Shown piece after piece: positions 27,638 through 35,808 of a stretch of 64,000 nucleotides of DNA. The notes below the pieces were generated by a model that worked only from the letters and a program-made list of their open reading frames with translations, ran no database searches and had not been told where the DNA came from. Source of the DNA: SAR116 cluster alpha proteobacterium HIMB100 (GTDB taxonomy: Bacteria; Pseudomonadota; Alphaproteobacteria; Puniceispirillales; Puniceispirillaceae); NCBI GenBank assembly GCA_000238815.2, contig AFXB01000004.1:1-64000 (forward strand), in the 5' to 3' direction. The position numbers were made by a program, and so were the translations under genes. Positions within the stretch are counted from its first letter, which is position 1, and each line of letters starts with the position of its first letter.

Positions 27638-28992
27638 TGTTCTTGTGCCAGAAGGTTGCCCGGCTTCCTGTTGATCCCGGCCCTGCCGCCTGGAATGACA
27701 TTTTGGGCCCCGGACGGGCCTATCCTCAAGCTGAGGGAAATATTTGTGCAGATTGGCTGGTCATTGGCGGCGGCTTTGCTGGCCTGGCTGCGGCGAAACG
27801 TCTGCTGGAATTGCGTGGTGGTGACAAAATTGTTCTGTTGGAGGCCACGAAAATTGCGGCTGGCCCTGCAGGTCGCAATTCTGGGTTTATGATTGATCTG
27901 CCGCATGAATTGGGTGCTGACAGTTACGCAGCCTCGCAAGAATTTGATCGGAAACAAATCACGCTGAACCGTCATGCACAGGCTTTTGTGCAAACTTGTT
28001 TTGAGCAGTATGAAATGCCTGCCGAGGCTGTTCGGTCCATTGGCCGTATTAATGGGGCGGTGAATGCCCGTGGTGAGGCACATAATGCTGATTACGCACG
28101 CCATCTGGACGCGCTGGACGAGAGCTTTACGGTAATGTCTGCTGCCGATATGAGCAAGATGACCGGATCGGATTATTACAGATCTGGACTGTTTTTGCCG
28201 GGGGCGGTGATGTTACAGCCTGCTCTTTATATCCGGTCACTGGCAGAGGGTATAGCAACTAAAGAAAAAACCGGCGTACAAATTTTTGAACAGAGTCCAG
28301 CCATTTCTTTTGAACAACAGCAGGATAGCTGGTGTGTGCGCACACCTTCTGCCCGAATAGCTGCGAAAAACATCATCCTGGCGGTAAATGGGCATGCGGA
28401 AAGTTTTGGGTTCTTCAAAGGCCGCCTAATGCACATATTTACCTATGCCTCAATGACAGAGCCACTGAGCGCAGAGCAGAGCCGCCGTTTGGGTGGCGAG
28501 GCGAATTGGGGTATCACCCCGTCTGATCCGATGGGCTCAACCATCCGTCGTCATGACGGGTATGGCGGTAACAGGTTAGTGATTCGAAACCGATGGACCT
28601 ACAACCCCTCAATGACGACATCAAATGAACAGATTAAGGCTTTTGGACGCGACCAGGACAAAGCTTTTATACGTCGTTTCCCGATGCTGACGGACGTGAA
28701 AATGGCTTACCGGTGGTCGGGGCGCTTGTGCCTGTCGCGAAATTCATCACCAGCTTTTGGTGAAGTTGCGCCGTCTTTATATTCAGCCTGCTGCCAAAAT
28801 GGATTAGGGACAGCAAAGGGCACCCTGTCAGGAATTGGGGCAGTTGAATTGGCGACGCGGTCAAATTCAGAAATTGTGACAGATTTACAATCATACCCGC
28901 TTCCTCAGAAGTTGCCGCCAGCGCCGGTGGCAAATATTGGAGCTAATCTGGTTTTGAAATGGCGAGAGCTAAAGGCAGGGCGGGAAATATGA
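27637..28992 (+). CDS. FAD-dependent amino acid/amine oxidase (DAO family, PuuB-like)
   Basis: A 451-residue FAD enzyme of the DAO fold. The dinucleotide motif is WLVIGGGFAGLAAAKRL (about residues 40-56), followed by LLEATKIAAGPAGRNSGFM as in gamma-glutamylputrescine oxidase. A C-terminal Gly-rich GLGTAKGTLSGIGAVELA closes the FAD site. The ATG overlaps the preceding stop by one base. Relatives oxidise secondary amines or D-amino acids to an imine or aldehyde, which the adjacent aldehyde dehydrogenase would oxidise further. The substrate is not known. Confidence 0.88.
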   Translation: MFLCQKVARLPVDPGPAAWNDILGPGRAYPQAEGNICADWLVIGGGFAGLAAAKRLLELRGGDKIVLLEATKIAAGPAGRNSGFMIDLPHELGADSYAASQEFDRKQITLNRHAQAFVQTCFEQYEMPAEAVRSIGRINGAVNARGEAHNADYARHLDALDESFTVMSAADMSKMTGSDYYRSGLFLPGAVMLQPALYIRSLAEGIATKEKTGVQIFEQSPAISFEQQQDSWCVRTPSARIAAKNIILAVNGHAESFGFFKGRLMHIFTYASMTEPLSAEQSRRLGGEANWGITPSDPMGSTIRRHDGYGGNRLVIRNRWTYNPSMTTSNEQIKAFGRDQDKAFIRRFPMLTDVKMAYRWSGRLCLSRNSSPAFGEVAPSLYSACCQNGLGTAKGTLSGIGAVELATRSNSEIVTDLQSYPLPQKLPPAPVANIGANLVLKWRELKAGREI

Positions 28993-29045
28993 GCTGTCTT
29001 GATATAGCCCGTATTGGCGGCAACAGATTGAGCTTTGTATGAGCC

Positions 29046-29074
29046 TTGACAGAATGAGGCCGGATTAATAACTG
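29046..29074 (+). promoter_or_regulatory. candidate sigma-70 promoter of the sulfur module
   Basis: A perfect TTGACA at 29046 is followed after 17 bases by TAACTG, a poor -10, in the 125-base gap upstream of the metallo-hydrolase gene. Position and spacing are right but the -10 is weak. Confidence 0.35.
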
Positions 29075-29117
29075 TTTACTGATAACTGAACGTGAATGAT
29101 ATTCAGGAAGGCAGGAT

Positions 29118-29996
29118 ATGACATTATCTTCAAGCCCTGAAGTAAAGGGATTTTTTGACCAAGACAGCGGGACCATAAGCTATGTTGCGCATGACCGATC
29201 CAGCAAAGAAGCTGCTGTTATCGACTCAGTGCTTGATTTTGATTATGCATCCGGCACCATTGGTTATGAATTGGCGGACGACATCATCGGTTATGTTCAG
29301 GCGCAAAACCTGAACGTCTCCTGGCATATTGAAACCCATGTTCACGCTGATCACCTCTCTGCTGCGCCATACCTGCAGGACAGGCTGGGGGGCAAGATAA
29401 TGATCTCAGAACAGATTACGGCTGTTCAGAAAATTTTTGGCAAAGTGTTTAATGCAGGGACCGAGTTTGAGCGAGACGGCAGTCAGTTTGACAGGCTTCT
29501 TGAGGATGGTGACAGTTATGCTCTGGGTCAATTAACTGGGTATGCTATTCACACTCCGGGTCACACACCAGCCTGTATGGCACATGTGATTGGTGATGCC
29601 GTTTTTGTTGGGGATACTTTGTTCATGCCTGATGGGGGGACAGCCCGGGCTGATTTCCCTGGCGGTGATGCGCGGACTTTATATCAGTCTATCCAGAAAA
29701 TTTTGGCTTTGCCTGAAGATACGCGCCTGTTTGTTTGCCATGATTATATGCCTGGTGGACGAGAGGTCGCGTGGCAGAGCACGGTAGCAGAACAGAAACA
29801 AAAAAATATACATATTGGCGGCGGCATAAGTGAAGATGCGTTTGTTGAAATGCGCGAGACCAGAGATGCAAGCTTGTCGATGCCCAAATTGATTATGCCA
29901 TCTATTCAGGTGAATATGCGTGCTGGCCATTTGCCGCCTGGCGAAGATAATGGCGAAGTGTATTTGAAAGTTCCTGTGTCAGGTTTGAGAGGATAA
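29118..29996 (+). CDS. MBL-fold metallo-hydrolase, persulfide dioxygenase-like (ETHE1/Blh type)
   Basis: A 292-residue metallo-beta-lactamase fold protein. The metal motif is THVHADH (about residue 75), with HTPGHTPACMAH, the Asp of VFVGDTLF and the His of VCHDYMPGGR. The ARADFPGGDARTLYQS segment and the overall length fit persulfide dioxygenases and Blh proteins, which oxidise glutathione persulfide to sulfite. It is followed 3 bases later by two YeeE/YedE half-transporters, the arrangement known from bigR-blh type sulfide-detoxification loci. No ArsR-type regulator is present here. Confidence 0.88.
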   Translation: MTLSSSPEVKGFFDQDSGTISYVAHDRSSKEAAVIDSVLDFDYASGTIGYELADDIIGYVQAQNLNVSWHIETHVHADHLSAAPYLQDRLGGKIMISEQITAVQKIFGKVFNAGTEFERDGSQFDRLLEDGDSYALGQLTGYAIHTPGHTPACMAHVIGDAVFVGDTLFMPDGGTARADFPGGDARTLYQSIQKILALPEDTRLFVCHDYMPGGREVAWQSTVAEQKQKNIHIGGGISEDAFVEMRETRDASLSMPKLIMPSIQVNMRAGHLPPGEDNGEVYLKVPVSGLRG

Positions 29997-29999
29997 ACC

Positions 30000-30431
30000 A
30001 TGCAGATTAACTGGACTGAATTTACGCCTGTTTTGTCTCTTGCAGGGGGAATGCTGATTGGTGCGGCAGCCTTATTGCTGATGATGGCAAACGGGCGCGT
30101 TATGGGGGTAAGCGGCATTCTGGGTGGTCTTTTGGGATCGTCAGATACGAAAGGCTGGCGGCTGGCGTTTCTTGTAGGGGCTGTTGCCGCACCTTTGTTA
30201 TTGGTTCAGACAGGTTTGTTTGAAATTGATGTGCAGCCGGTGGCAAGTGGTATTTTGCTCTATGGGGCGGCGTTTCTGGTTGGTTTGGGAACGGCAATTG
30301 GGTCTGGTTGCACCTCAGGACATGGCATTTGTGGGTTGTCTCGTCTGTCCTTGCGGTCTCTGGCAGCAGTGTGCACATTTATGGTTACAGCGATAATCAC
30401 TGTATTTGTGCTGCGGCACGTAATGATTTAA
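30000..30431 (+). CDS. YeeE/YedE family sulfur transport half-protein, first subunit
   Basis: A 143-residue membrane protein with four hydrophobic segments, half the length of full YeeE/TsuA. The family signature is GLGTAIGSGCTSGHGICGLSRLS, whose Cys residues in the GSGCTSGHG loop relay sulfur in thiosulfate uptake by TsuA-type proteins. It pairs with the next gene (13-base gap) to make a complete unit, and follows a persulfide dioxygenase-like gene. Confidence 0.87.
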   Translation: MQINWTEFTPVLSLAGGMLIGAAALLLMMANGRVMGVSGILGGLLGSSDTKGWRLAFLVGAVAAPLLLVQTGLFEIDVQPVASGILLYGAAFLVGLGTAIGSGCTSGHGICGLSRLSLRSLAAVCTFMVTAIITVFVLRHVMI

Positions 30432-30444
30432 CCGGAGTGATGTA

Positions 30445-30864
30445 ATGGCACGTTCTTTACTGGTTGCGCTTGTCTCTGGTCTTGTTTTTGGTGTTGGCTT
30501 GGCTCTGGCAGGTATGCTCAACCCTTCCAAAGTTGCAGGGTTTCTGGATGTCTTTGGCTTATGGGACCCGTCTCTTGCATTTGTGATGGTAGGTGGCATA
30601 GCGGTTAACGCAACGGGATATTTTCTGTTTGTCAAAGGGGGTAAGCCTTTATTTTCATCCTCGTTCAAGCTGCCAGAAACCATTCAGGTTGACCGTCCTC
30701 TTCTTATAGGCAGTGCGCTGTTTGGTATGGGTTGGGGCATGGCTGGATTATGCCCTGGACCGGTGGTGTCCAGCCTGCTTCTCAATCCGGCTGATATGGT
30801 TGTCTTTGGTCTTATTATGTGTGCAGGACTGAAAGCAGGGGCGGTACTGAAACAAAGACTCTGA
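30445..30864 (+). CDS. YeeE/YedE family sulfur transport half-protein, second subunit
   Basis: A 139-residue membrane protein corresponding to the second half of YeeE/YedE, with the signature GMGWGMAGLCPGPVVSSLL containing the conserved Cys. GLALAGMLNPSKVAGFLD near the N-terminus is typical of this half (DUF6691/PmpB type). With the upstream half it likely moves a reduced sulfur species across the inner membrane. Confidence 0.87.
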   Translation: MARSLLVALVSGLVFGVGLALAGMLNPSKVAGFLDVFGLWDPSLAFVMVGGIAVNATGYFLFVKGGKPLFSSSFKLPETIQVDRPLLIGSALFGMGWGMAGLCPGPVVSSLLLNPADMVVFGLIMCAGLKAGAVLKQRL

Positions 30865-30880
30865 GCTGTGGCGCAGGCAG

Positions 30881-30904
30881 CAAGGCCTATGAAAGCTGGC
30901 CTTG
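30881..30904 (+). terminator. weak terminator-like hairpin after the YeeE pair
   Basis: A 7-bp stem CAAGGCC/GGCCTTG with a 10-base loop is followed by a short T run (TTT). It lies 17 bases after the second YeeE stop. The stem is good but the T tract is short. The remaining gap up to 31048 shows no other feature apart from an isolated TTGACA near 30974. Confidence 0.45.
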
Positions 30905-31047
30905 TTTCGGGGGGCATTATTCTGTTGCAGGAGCATGTGCAAATAAAGTTGTCTCGCTTACTATCGAAATATCTGTTGACATTTTCTAAGAGTAAAACTC
31001 ATCCTTAATGCCCATTATATTTTGCCAAAGTCTGGGGGAATAAAGGC

Positions 31048-32172
31048 GTGGTCCCGACAAACCTATCTTCTGTATGGATAAAGGCCCTGCTCTTTGTTTG
31101 GCTGGTCATTCACGGGATTGGAACCGCTTATGCTGACTGTTCAGCCCCCGCGCCTGTCTGTGCCTGGATGCCAAAAATAGTCGGCGTTAAAACCCCAAAT
31201 ATGATTGCCTCAGGTGTTCAGATCAGTGCTGATTTTATTGTTACAAATCGTCATGTTGCTGAAGACCATCAGCAAGTACTGACCCGAAATCATAAAGCTG
31301 CTCTCAGGCCAGCGGTGCCGATACCACATGATTTTGCTGCAGACCTTGTTATGCTCAGATTGCAGGATAGTGACGCAATGCTCCCCACGAAAGTTGATGT
31401 GGCCCCAAAGTCATCATCACAGCTTTATGTGGTTGGGTTTGACCAGGGGCGAAACGCGTCTCGTGTCTATAAACCTGCTGAATTTGCGCATTATCCGGAT
31501 AGTACGGCATTTCCTCAGGCTCGTATTCATACAGATGCCAGGGCATTGCCTGGCAATAGTGGCGGTGCAGTAGTTGATGCAGATGGTCGTTTGGTCGGCA
31601 TTCTGGCGTCAGGAGATGGAAAGCTGAGCGAGGTGATCCCGGCTGAGCATATAAATGCGGTTCTTTCTCGCTCGGGCCCTGAACATGAAACTGCCTTTTT
31701 TGATCAAGGCAGGGCAGTTCGTATTTGTGCAGACACATTGTATTTCGCTGCAGAAATTCCGCGAAATCCGCCGCTTCCTTTAATCCGTAAGATAACGGAT
31801 AATTGCAGAAAGGCGAACAACAAACAGCTTTACGATCAGGCTGGCCAGCTCTTCGGAAAATGGTGGATGTTTTCTGAATCGGAACAATTTTTATTGCTTG
31901 GCCAGGCCGCTGATCCGAACAGTCCAAACACATTAATGTCGCTGGCTGTCACCTATCATCTGGACAGGCAGCCCAAAAAGGGGCGGCCCATTCTGAAGCG
32001 TTATCTTAAGCTTGACCCATCGAATGCGCAGGCGCTCAGGCTGGGTATACAGACAGCTGGTTTACTGAAAGACCAAGCCTTCGCTGATGAGGTTCTTGAG
32101 TTAATGCGTCAGCATAATCCTGCCGCACTCCCGCTTGCAGAATCGTTCATCAAAGAAGCCTTTGGCAATTAA
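31048..32172 (+). CDS. exported trypsin-like serine protease with C-terminal TPR-like repeats
   Basis: A 374-residue protein starting at GTG behind GGGGGAA and AAAGG. It has a signal peptide (about 11-30, ending AYA). A trypsin/DegP-like domain follows: His in TNRHVAE, Asp in AADLVMLRL and Ser in LPGNSGGAVV, all in the expected order. The C-terminal half (about 225-370) is helical with TPR character, including LSLAVTYHLDRQPKKGRPI. There is no PDZ domain, unlike DegP. It probably acts in the periplasm. It converges on a subtilisin-like protease gene, sharing a 4-base stop overlap. Confidence 0.83.
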   Translation: MVPTNLSSVWIKALLFVWLVIHGIGTAYADCSAPAPVCAWMPKIVGVKTPNMIASGVQISADFIVTNRHVAEDHQQVLTRNHKAALRPAVPIPHDFAADLVMLRLQDSDAMLPTKVDVAPKSSSQLYVVGFDQGRNASRVYKPAEFAHYPDSTAFPQARIHTDARALPGNSGGAVVDADGRLVGILASGDGKLSEVIPAEHINAVLSRSGPEHETAFFDQGRAVRICADTLYFAAEIPRNPPLPLIRKITDNCRKANNKQLYDQAGQLFGKWWMFSESEQFLLLGQAADPNSPNTLMSLAVTYHLDRQPKKGRPILKRYLKLDPSNAQALRLGIQTAGLLKDQAFADEVLELMRQHNPAALPLAESFIKEAFGN

Positions 32173-33437
32173 AACCCAAAATCATCTGTTGGGTCTGGTA
32201 TCCAGCCATAAGCTGTGACAGGGTCTGCGGTCGCAGTTGCCCGCCCCTTTAGAAAGGTGATTATTTGCTGTGTGTCAGCCTCTGGATTGGCGCGCAGATA
32301 TCTTGCGGCAAGGGCTGCAACACGTGGTGCAGCATAGCTTGTTCCGCCGGTCTGGGATCGCACGCCCCGATGATCGATCACATCTAGCTGTTCTGCTGGA
32401 ACCAGTAAATCTACATTCCGTCTGCCCAGGTTTGCTGCGGGTCCCGGCCGGCCGAATGAATCTGATGAGCTGACAACAAACAAATTCTCAAGGTCAAGGG
32501 CTGCTGGATAAACCGGATCTTGGTCAATGTCTTTTCCGTCATTTCCAGCAGAGGTGATGAGCAGAATTGTCGAATTTCCGCGCGCCGCTTGTTCAAAGCA
32601 GGTCCAGTCTTCATAAGACCCTGATCCCATCGATAAGTTGATGATCCGGATACCCGCCTGTGCTGCCTGTTCGATGAGCTCTTGATAGCGACACATATTC
32701 AGAGCAGGAAAGCGATAGACAATAATGGGTTCTTCTGGCGCCTCTGCGGCCAGCACGCTGAATACCGTCGTGCCATGGCGCAAGGGGAAGTAAGGGTTAC
32801 GCCTGAGGTCCATGTCAAAGGGCCGGTTATCATCATCCCAGAAATCATAACCTGATATGTCACCATTTCTTGTCCTGGCAATATGGGACTGCAGTTCAGG
32901 CAGCAGATAATTTACGCCTGTATCTGACAGGGCCAAAATAGGGGCTCGGGTTTGTGCGGGTTTTGTGGGCAGTATTACTGGCGGGTTTACTGGTTCTTCG
33001 GCAGTAATGGTGTTAAGATCATGGGCTAGGCTTTGAAGTGATATCAGCTCACCATCGGCATTATAGCGGGCTCTTCTGGCCTGCAGAATCTGACAGGGGG
33101 CACGAAGGCGGATCAAGAGTTTAGGTCTGTCCTGCAAATCCCGAATATCAATTGTCGCAATAGACCAATTTTGCTGTTGCGGGCGAAAGCTCACGCGAAT
33201 TTGTTGTTTGTTCTTCTGGTCTTCGATTTGATAACCGCTGGGAAGAGCTGTTTTTTGTGCATCTGTAGTGAGCCAGTCGCAAACCTGTTCCGATTTAGGA
33301 ATGGATGCCTCGCTTGTGTTCTCAAAAGCAACCTGAACAAGAAAGCAGAGCATTATCAGGCCCGCCAATACGAGCCTGAGACGTGGTATCAACATGTCTT
33401 TACAGGTCAGAATCTGTCCAGCTCTTTCATGTGCCAT
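32169..33437 (-). CDS. subtilisin-like (S8) serine protease with N-terminal membrane anchor
   Basis: About 422 residues from the ATG at 33437, which lies just inside the preceding stop; an ATG at 33395 is also possible. An N-terminal hydrophobic segment (RLVLAGLIMLCFLVQVAF) suggests a signal or anchor. The S8 triad is visible: Asp in LALSDTGVNYL, His in RHGTTVFSVLA and Ser in GGTSYAAPRVAALAA, with the oxyanion Asn in TSAGNDGKD. The region between anchor and protease is unassigned. It is coupled to an upstream MFS gene and convergent with the trypsin-like protease. Confidence 0.87.
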   Translation of the reverse strand: MAHERAGQILTCKDMLIPRLRLVLAGLIMLCFLVQVAFENTSEASIPKSEQVCDWLTTDAQKTALPSGYQIEDQKNKQQIRVSFRPQQQNWSIATIDIRDLQDRPKLLIRLRAPCQILQARRARYNADGELISLQSLAHDLNTITAEEPVNPPVILPTKPAQTRAPILALSDTGVNYLLPELQSHIARTRNGDISGYDFWDDDNRPFDMDLRRNPYFPLRHGTTVFSVLAAEAPEEPIIVYRFPALNMCRYQELIEQAAQAGIRIINLSMGSGSYEDWTCFEQAARGNSTILLITSAGNDGKDIDQDPVYPAALDLENLFVVSSSDSFGRPGPAANLGRRNVDLLVPAEQLDVIDHRGVRSQTGGTSYAAPRVAALAARYLRANPEADTQQIITFLKGRATATADPVTAYGWIPDPTDDFGF

Positions 33438-33438
33438 A

Positions 33439-34686
33439 TCAGGCAGCTGCTGCAGCTGAAGTGGTTCGCGGCGTTTCTTTAATGGGAAGATGAACAACAG
33501 TCGACAACAGGCCTGTGCCAACACCAACCCACCATACCACAGTGTATGACCCAAACTGGTCATGCAGAATGCCACCCAGCCATACCCCCAGGAACGAGCC
33601 AAGCTGATGGGAGAAAAATACAAGGCCATAAAGCGTTCCCATGAAGCGCAAGCCATATAAATAGGCAACAAGGCCGGATGTCAGCGGAACTGTCGCCAGC
33701 CACAAAGAGCCCATCACAACAGAAAACACCAGAACGGTTATAGGGGTCATTGGGACCAAAATAAACCAAGCCGAGATCAAAGTCCGGCCAGCATAAATGC
33801 CAGCGAGGAGATATTTTTTCCGGTAAACATTCCCCAGTGCGCCAGCGGTGATTGTGCCAATGATATTAAAGACGCCGATGACACCTATCGCAACCGCCCC
33901 AAGAGCGGCAGTAGAGGTGATACCCATCTTTGCCAGCAGCTCGTCAGGTGAGATGGATGCGCACATCTCAGTCACAAAAGCTGGAAAATGAGCAGTGACA
34001 AAAGCCAATTGGAAGCCGCAAGAAAAAAAGCCGATGAAAATCATGATGTAGCTGGGGTCACGAACCGCGCGGGACACAATACTGCCAAGCGATTCTTCAA
34101 GTTCTGCTTTGCTGGCAACATATTGCGAGCGCATAAAAGGTAAACAGAACAGACAGAGCAGGATTAAACCAGCAAAGACTAAGAATACTGACGACCAATG
34201 CATCCAATTTAAAAGATATTGGGCAAGAGGTGGGCCGATGACTTGTCCCATACTGCCTGCGGCAGTTGTCAAGCCGAGGGCAAGAGAGCGTTGTTCAGGA
34301 GCAGCAGAACGCCCGACCACGCCCAAAACAACCCCGAAACCTGTACCAGCAATGCCAAAGCCGACAAACATTTCCAGCCATTGATGCTGCACAGGGCTGA
34401 TAGAATAGGCACTTAAACACAAACCAGCAGCATATAGAACTGTTCCCAGAAAAATGGCTTTTTTATCCCCAAAGCGTTCTGCTAGTGCGCCAAAAACGGG
34501 TGTGGCCAGACCCCATGCAAGATTTTGGATTGCTATTGCCAGCGAAAATTCACTTCTTAGCCAGCCCAAATCAGCAGCAATTGGTATCTGAAAAACCCCA
34601 AAGCTTGAACGTATTGTAAAGCTGAGGAACAGAATAAGGCTTGCCGAAATGAGGATAGGCGTGAAGATGGAAGCTTGTGGTTTCAT
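33439..34686 (-). CDS. MFS transporter (OFA-like or monocarboxylate type)
   Basis: A 415-residue twelve-segment major facilitator. The N-terminal SSFGVFQIPIAADLGWLRSEFSLAIAI and GALAERFGDKKA resemble oxalate/formate antiporter and monocarboxylate-porter type MFS proteins. It ends in an Ala-rich tail, and its stop is next to the start of the protease gene. AAGGACG precedes the ATG. The substrate is unknown. Confidence 0.87.
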   Translation of the reverse strand: MKPQASIFTPILISASLILFLSFTIRSSFGVFQIPIAADLGWLRSEFSLAIAIQNLAWGLATPVFGALAERFGDKKAIFLGTVLYAAGLCLSAYSISPVQHQWLEMFVGFGIAGTGFGVVLGVVGRSAAPEQRSLALGLTTAAGSMGQVIGPPLAQYLLNWMHWSSVFLVFAGLILLCLFCLPFMRSQYVASKAELEESLGSIVSRAVRDPSYIMIFIGFFSCGFQLAFVTAHFPAFVTEMCASISPDELLAKMGITSTAALGAVAIGVIGVFNIIGTITAGALGNVYRKKYLLAGIYAGRTLISAWFILVPMTPITVLVFSVVMGSLWLATVPLTSGLVAYLYGLRFMGTLYGLVFFSHQLGSFLGVWLGGILHDQFGSYTVVWWVGVGTGLLSTVVHLPIKETPRTTSAAAAA

Positions 34687-34816
34687 AACGTCCTTTTCGG
34701 CTGAACACAGATATGATCGGGCTCAGTCGCCAAATATAATTACTTGCCCTAATATAAAGCCCATCTAACGCTTTGCAATAAGTGATAATTTCATAGACAG
34801 GACAGAGGTCTGTTCA

Positions 34817-34990
34817 ATGCTGAAAGCACTCATTTTGGCGATATTGATAATGTTCGTGCTGTTGATTCTGTTACGCCGTATTCCGGCTATTAGAACCTGG
34901 ATGAACAATCTGCTGCGTCAACCGCTTGTCAGATCTATTCTTTTTCAGGGGCTGTGGCGTCTAATCCGTTTTCTCATTTTCAGACGATAA
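34817..34990 (+). CDS. small single-pass membrane protein (57 aa)
   Basis: A 57-codon frame starting with ATG eight bases after AGAGG. Residues 3-19 are almost entirely aliphatic, and the rest is basic with a second weakly hydrophobic stretch ending in RR. No homologue is recognised. The location between two leftward genes with its own ribosome binding site, and the stop 10 bases from the convergent neighbour, favour a real gene. Confidence 0.5.
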   Translation: MLKALILAILIMFVLLILLRRIPAIRTWMNNLLRQPLVRSILFQGLWRLIRFLIFRR

Positions 34991-35000
34991 GGCTGAAACC

Positions 35001-35804
35001 CTAGTCATCATCTGGCTTGAAAATTGGGTCAGCGGTAAAATAGCCCCCTTGAAACACAGCATCCGGAGCATCTGGTGAAGGGCGCGGCATAGCCTCATCA
35101 AGTGCTGCCTCGAAGCTTTGACCATTATCCTTGGGGTGCCAGCCGAGATAGGCTGTGCCTTTATTATCCCACCACGTACAGTCATTTTTAGAAATACCAT
35201 AGATGATCGGGCAGCCCAGACGAGGGATTTTAAAAATGCGATCGATCAAAGAGGTGAAGTCATCATAAGACATCCATGTCGCCATCATTCTGTGGTTTAT
35301 CGGTTCAGGAAAACAGGAACCAATTCTGACAATGGCGGTTTCGATGCCAAATTTATCGTGATACAGGCTCGCCATTGCTTCTCCAAAAACCTTTGAGACA
35401 CCATAAATCCCATCTGGACGGGGCAGGGCCTTATCATCAAGATAATCTGTTTGCTTATAAAAACCGACAGCATGGTTTGAACTGGCAAACAAAATCCGGC
35501 GACAACCTGTTTTCCGTGCTGCTTCATACAAATTATAAACACCGTCGATATTTGCCGGCCGGACCAGTGACCATGATTTTTCAACTGAAATTCCGCCGAA
35601 ATGAACAATGCCATCACAGCCCTCAACAAGGGACAGAACTTCATCTTCATTGCTTAAGTCACAATAGACAATTTCTTCATGTGCAGCTGCTTCGCCTAAA
35701 TCAGCAATGTCTGATATCCGCAATGTTTCTGCCATTGGGGCCAGTTTTGTGCGCAGAACCGCACCGATGCCGCCTGCGGCGCCAGTTATCAGAAGTCGTT
35801 TCAT
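35001..35804 (-). CDS. udh: uronate dehydrogenase
   Basis: A 267-residue NAD-dependent short-chain/epimerase-fold enzyme. The sequence closely follows characterised Agrobacterium and Pseudomonas uronate dehydrogenases: N-terminal LLITGAAGGIG, GIVHFGGISVEKSW, FASSNHAVGFY, the catalytic YGVSK, IGSCFPEP and LGWHPKDN. It oxidises galacturonate or glucuronate to the aldarolactone. The ATG at 35804 has AGGA upstream; an upstream in-frame ATG at 35879 is inside the lactonase gene. The lactonase gene directly upstream fits the next step. Confidence 0.92.
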   Translation of the reverse strand: MKRLLITGAAGGIGAVLRTKLAPMAETLRISDIADLGEAAAHEEIVYCDLSNEDEVLSLVEGCDGIVHFGGISVEKSWSLVRPANIDGVYNLYEAARKTGCRRILFASSNHAVGFYKQTDYLDDKALPRPDGIYGVSKVFGEAMASLYHDKFGIETAIVRIGSCFPEPINHRMMATWMSYDDFTSLIDRIFKIPRLGCPIIYGISKNDCTWWDNKGTAYLGWHPKDNGQSFEAALDEAMPRPSPDAPDAVFQGGYFTADPIFKPDDD

Positions 35805-35808
35805 GAGT

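Noticed and set aside
30973-31047. TTGACA near 30974 as promoter for the trypsin-like protease
   Set aside because: No acceptable -10 element lies 16-18 bases downstream.
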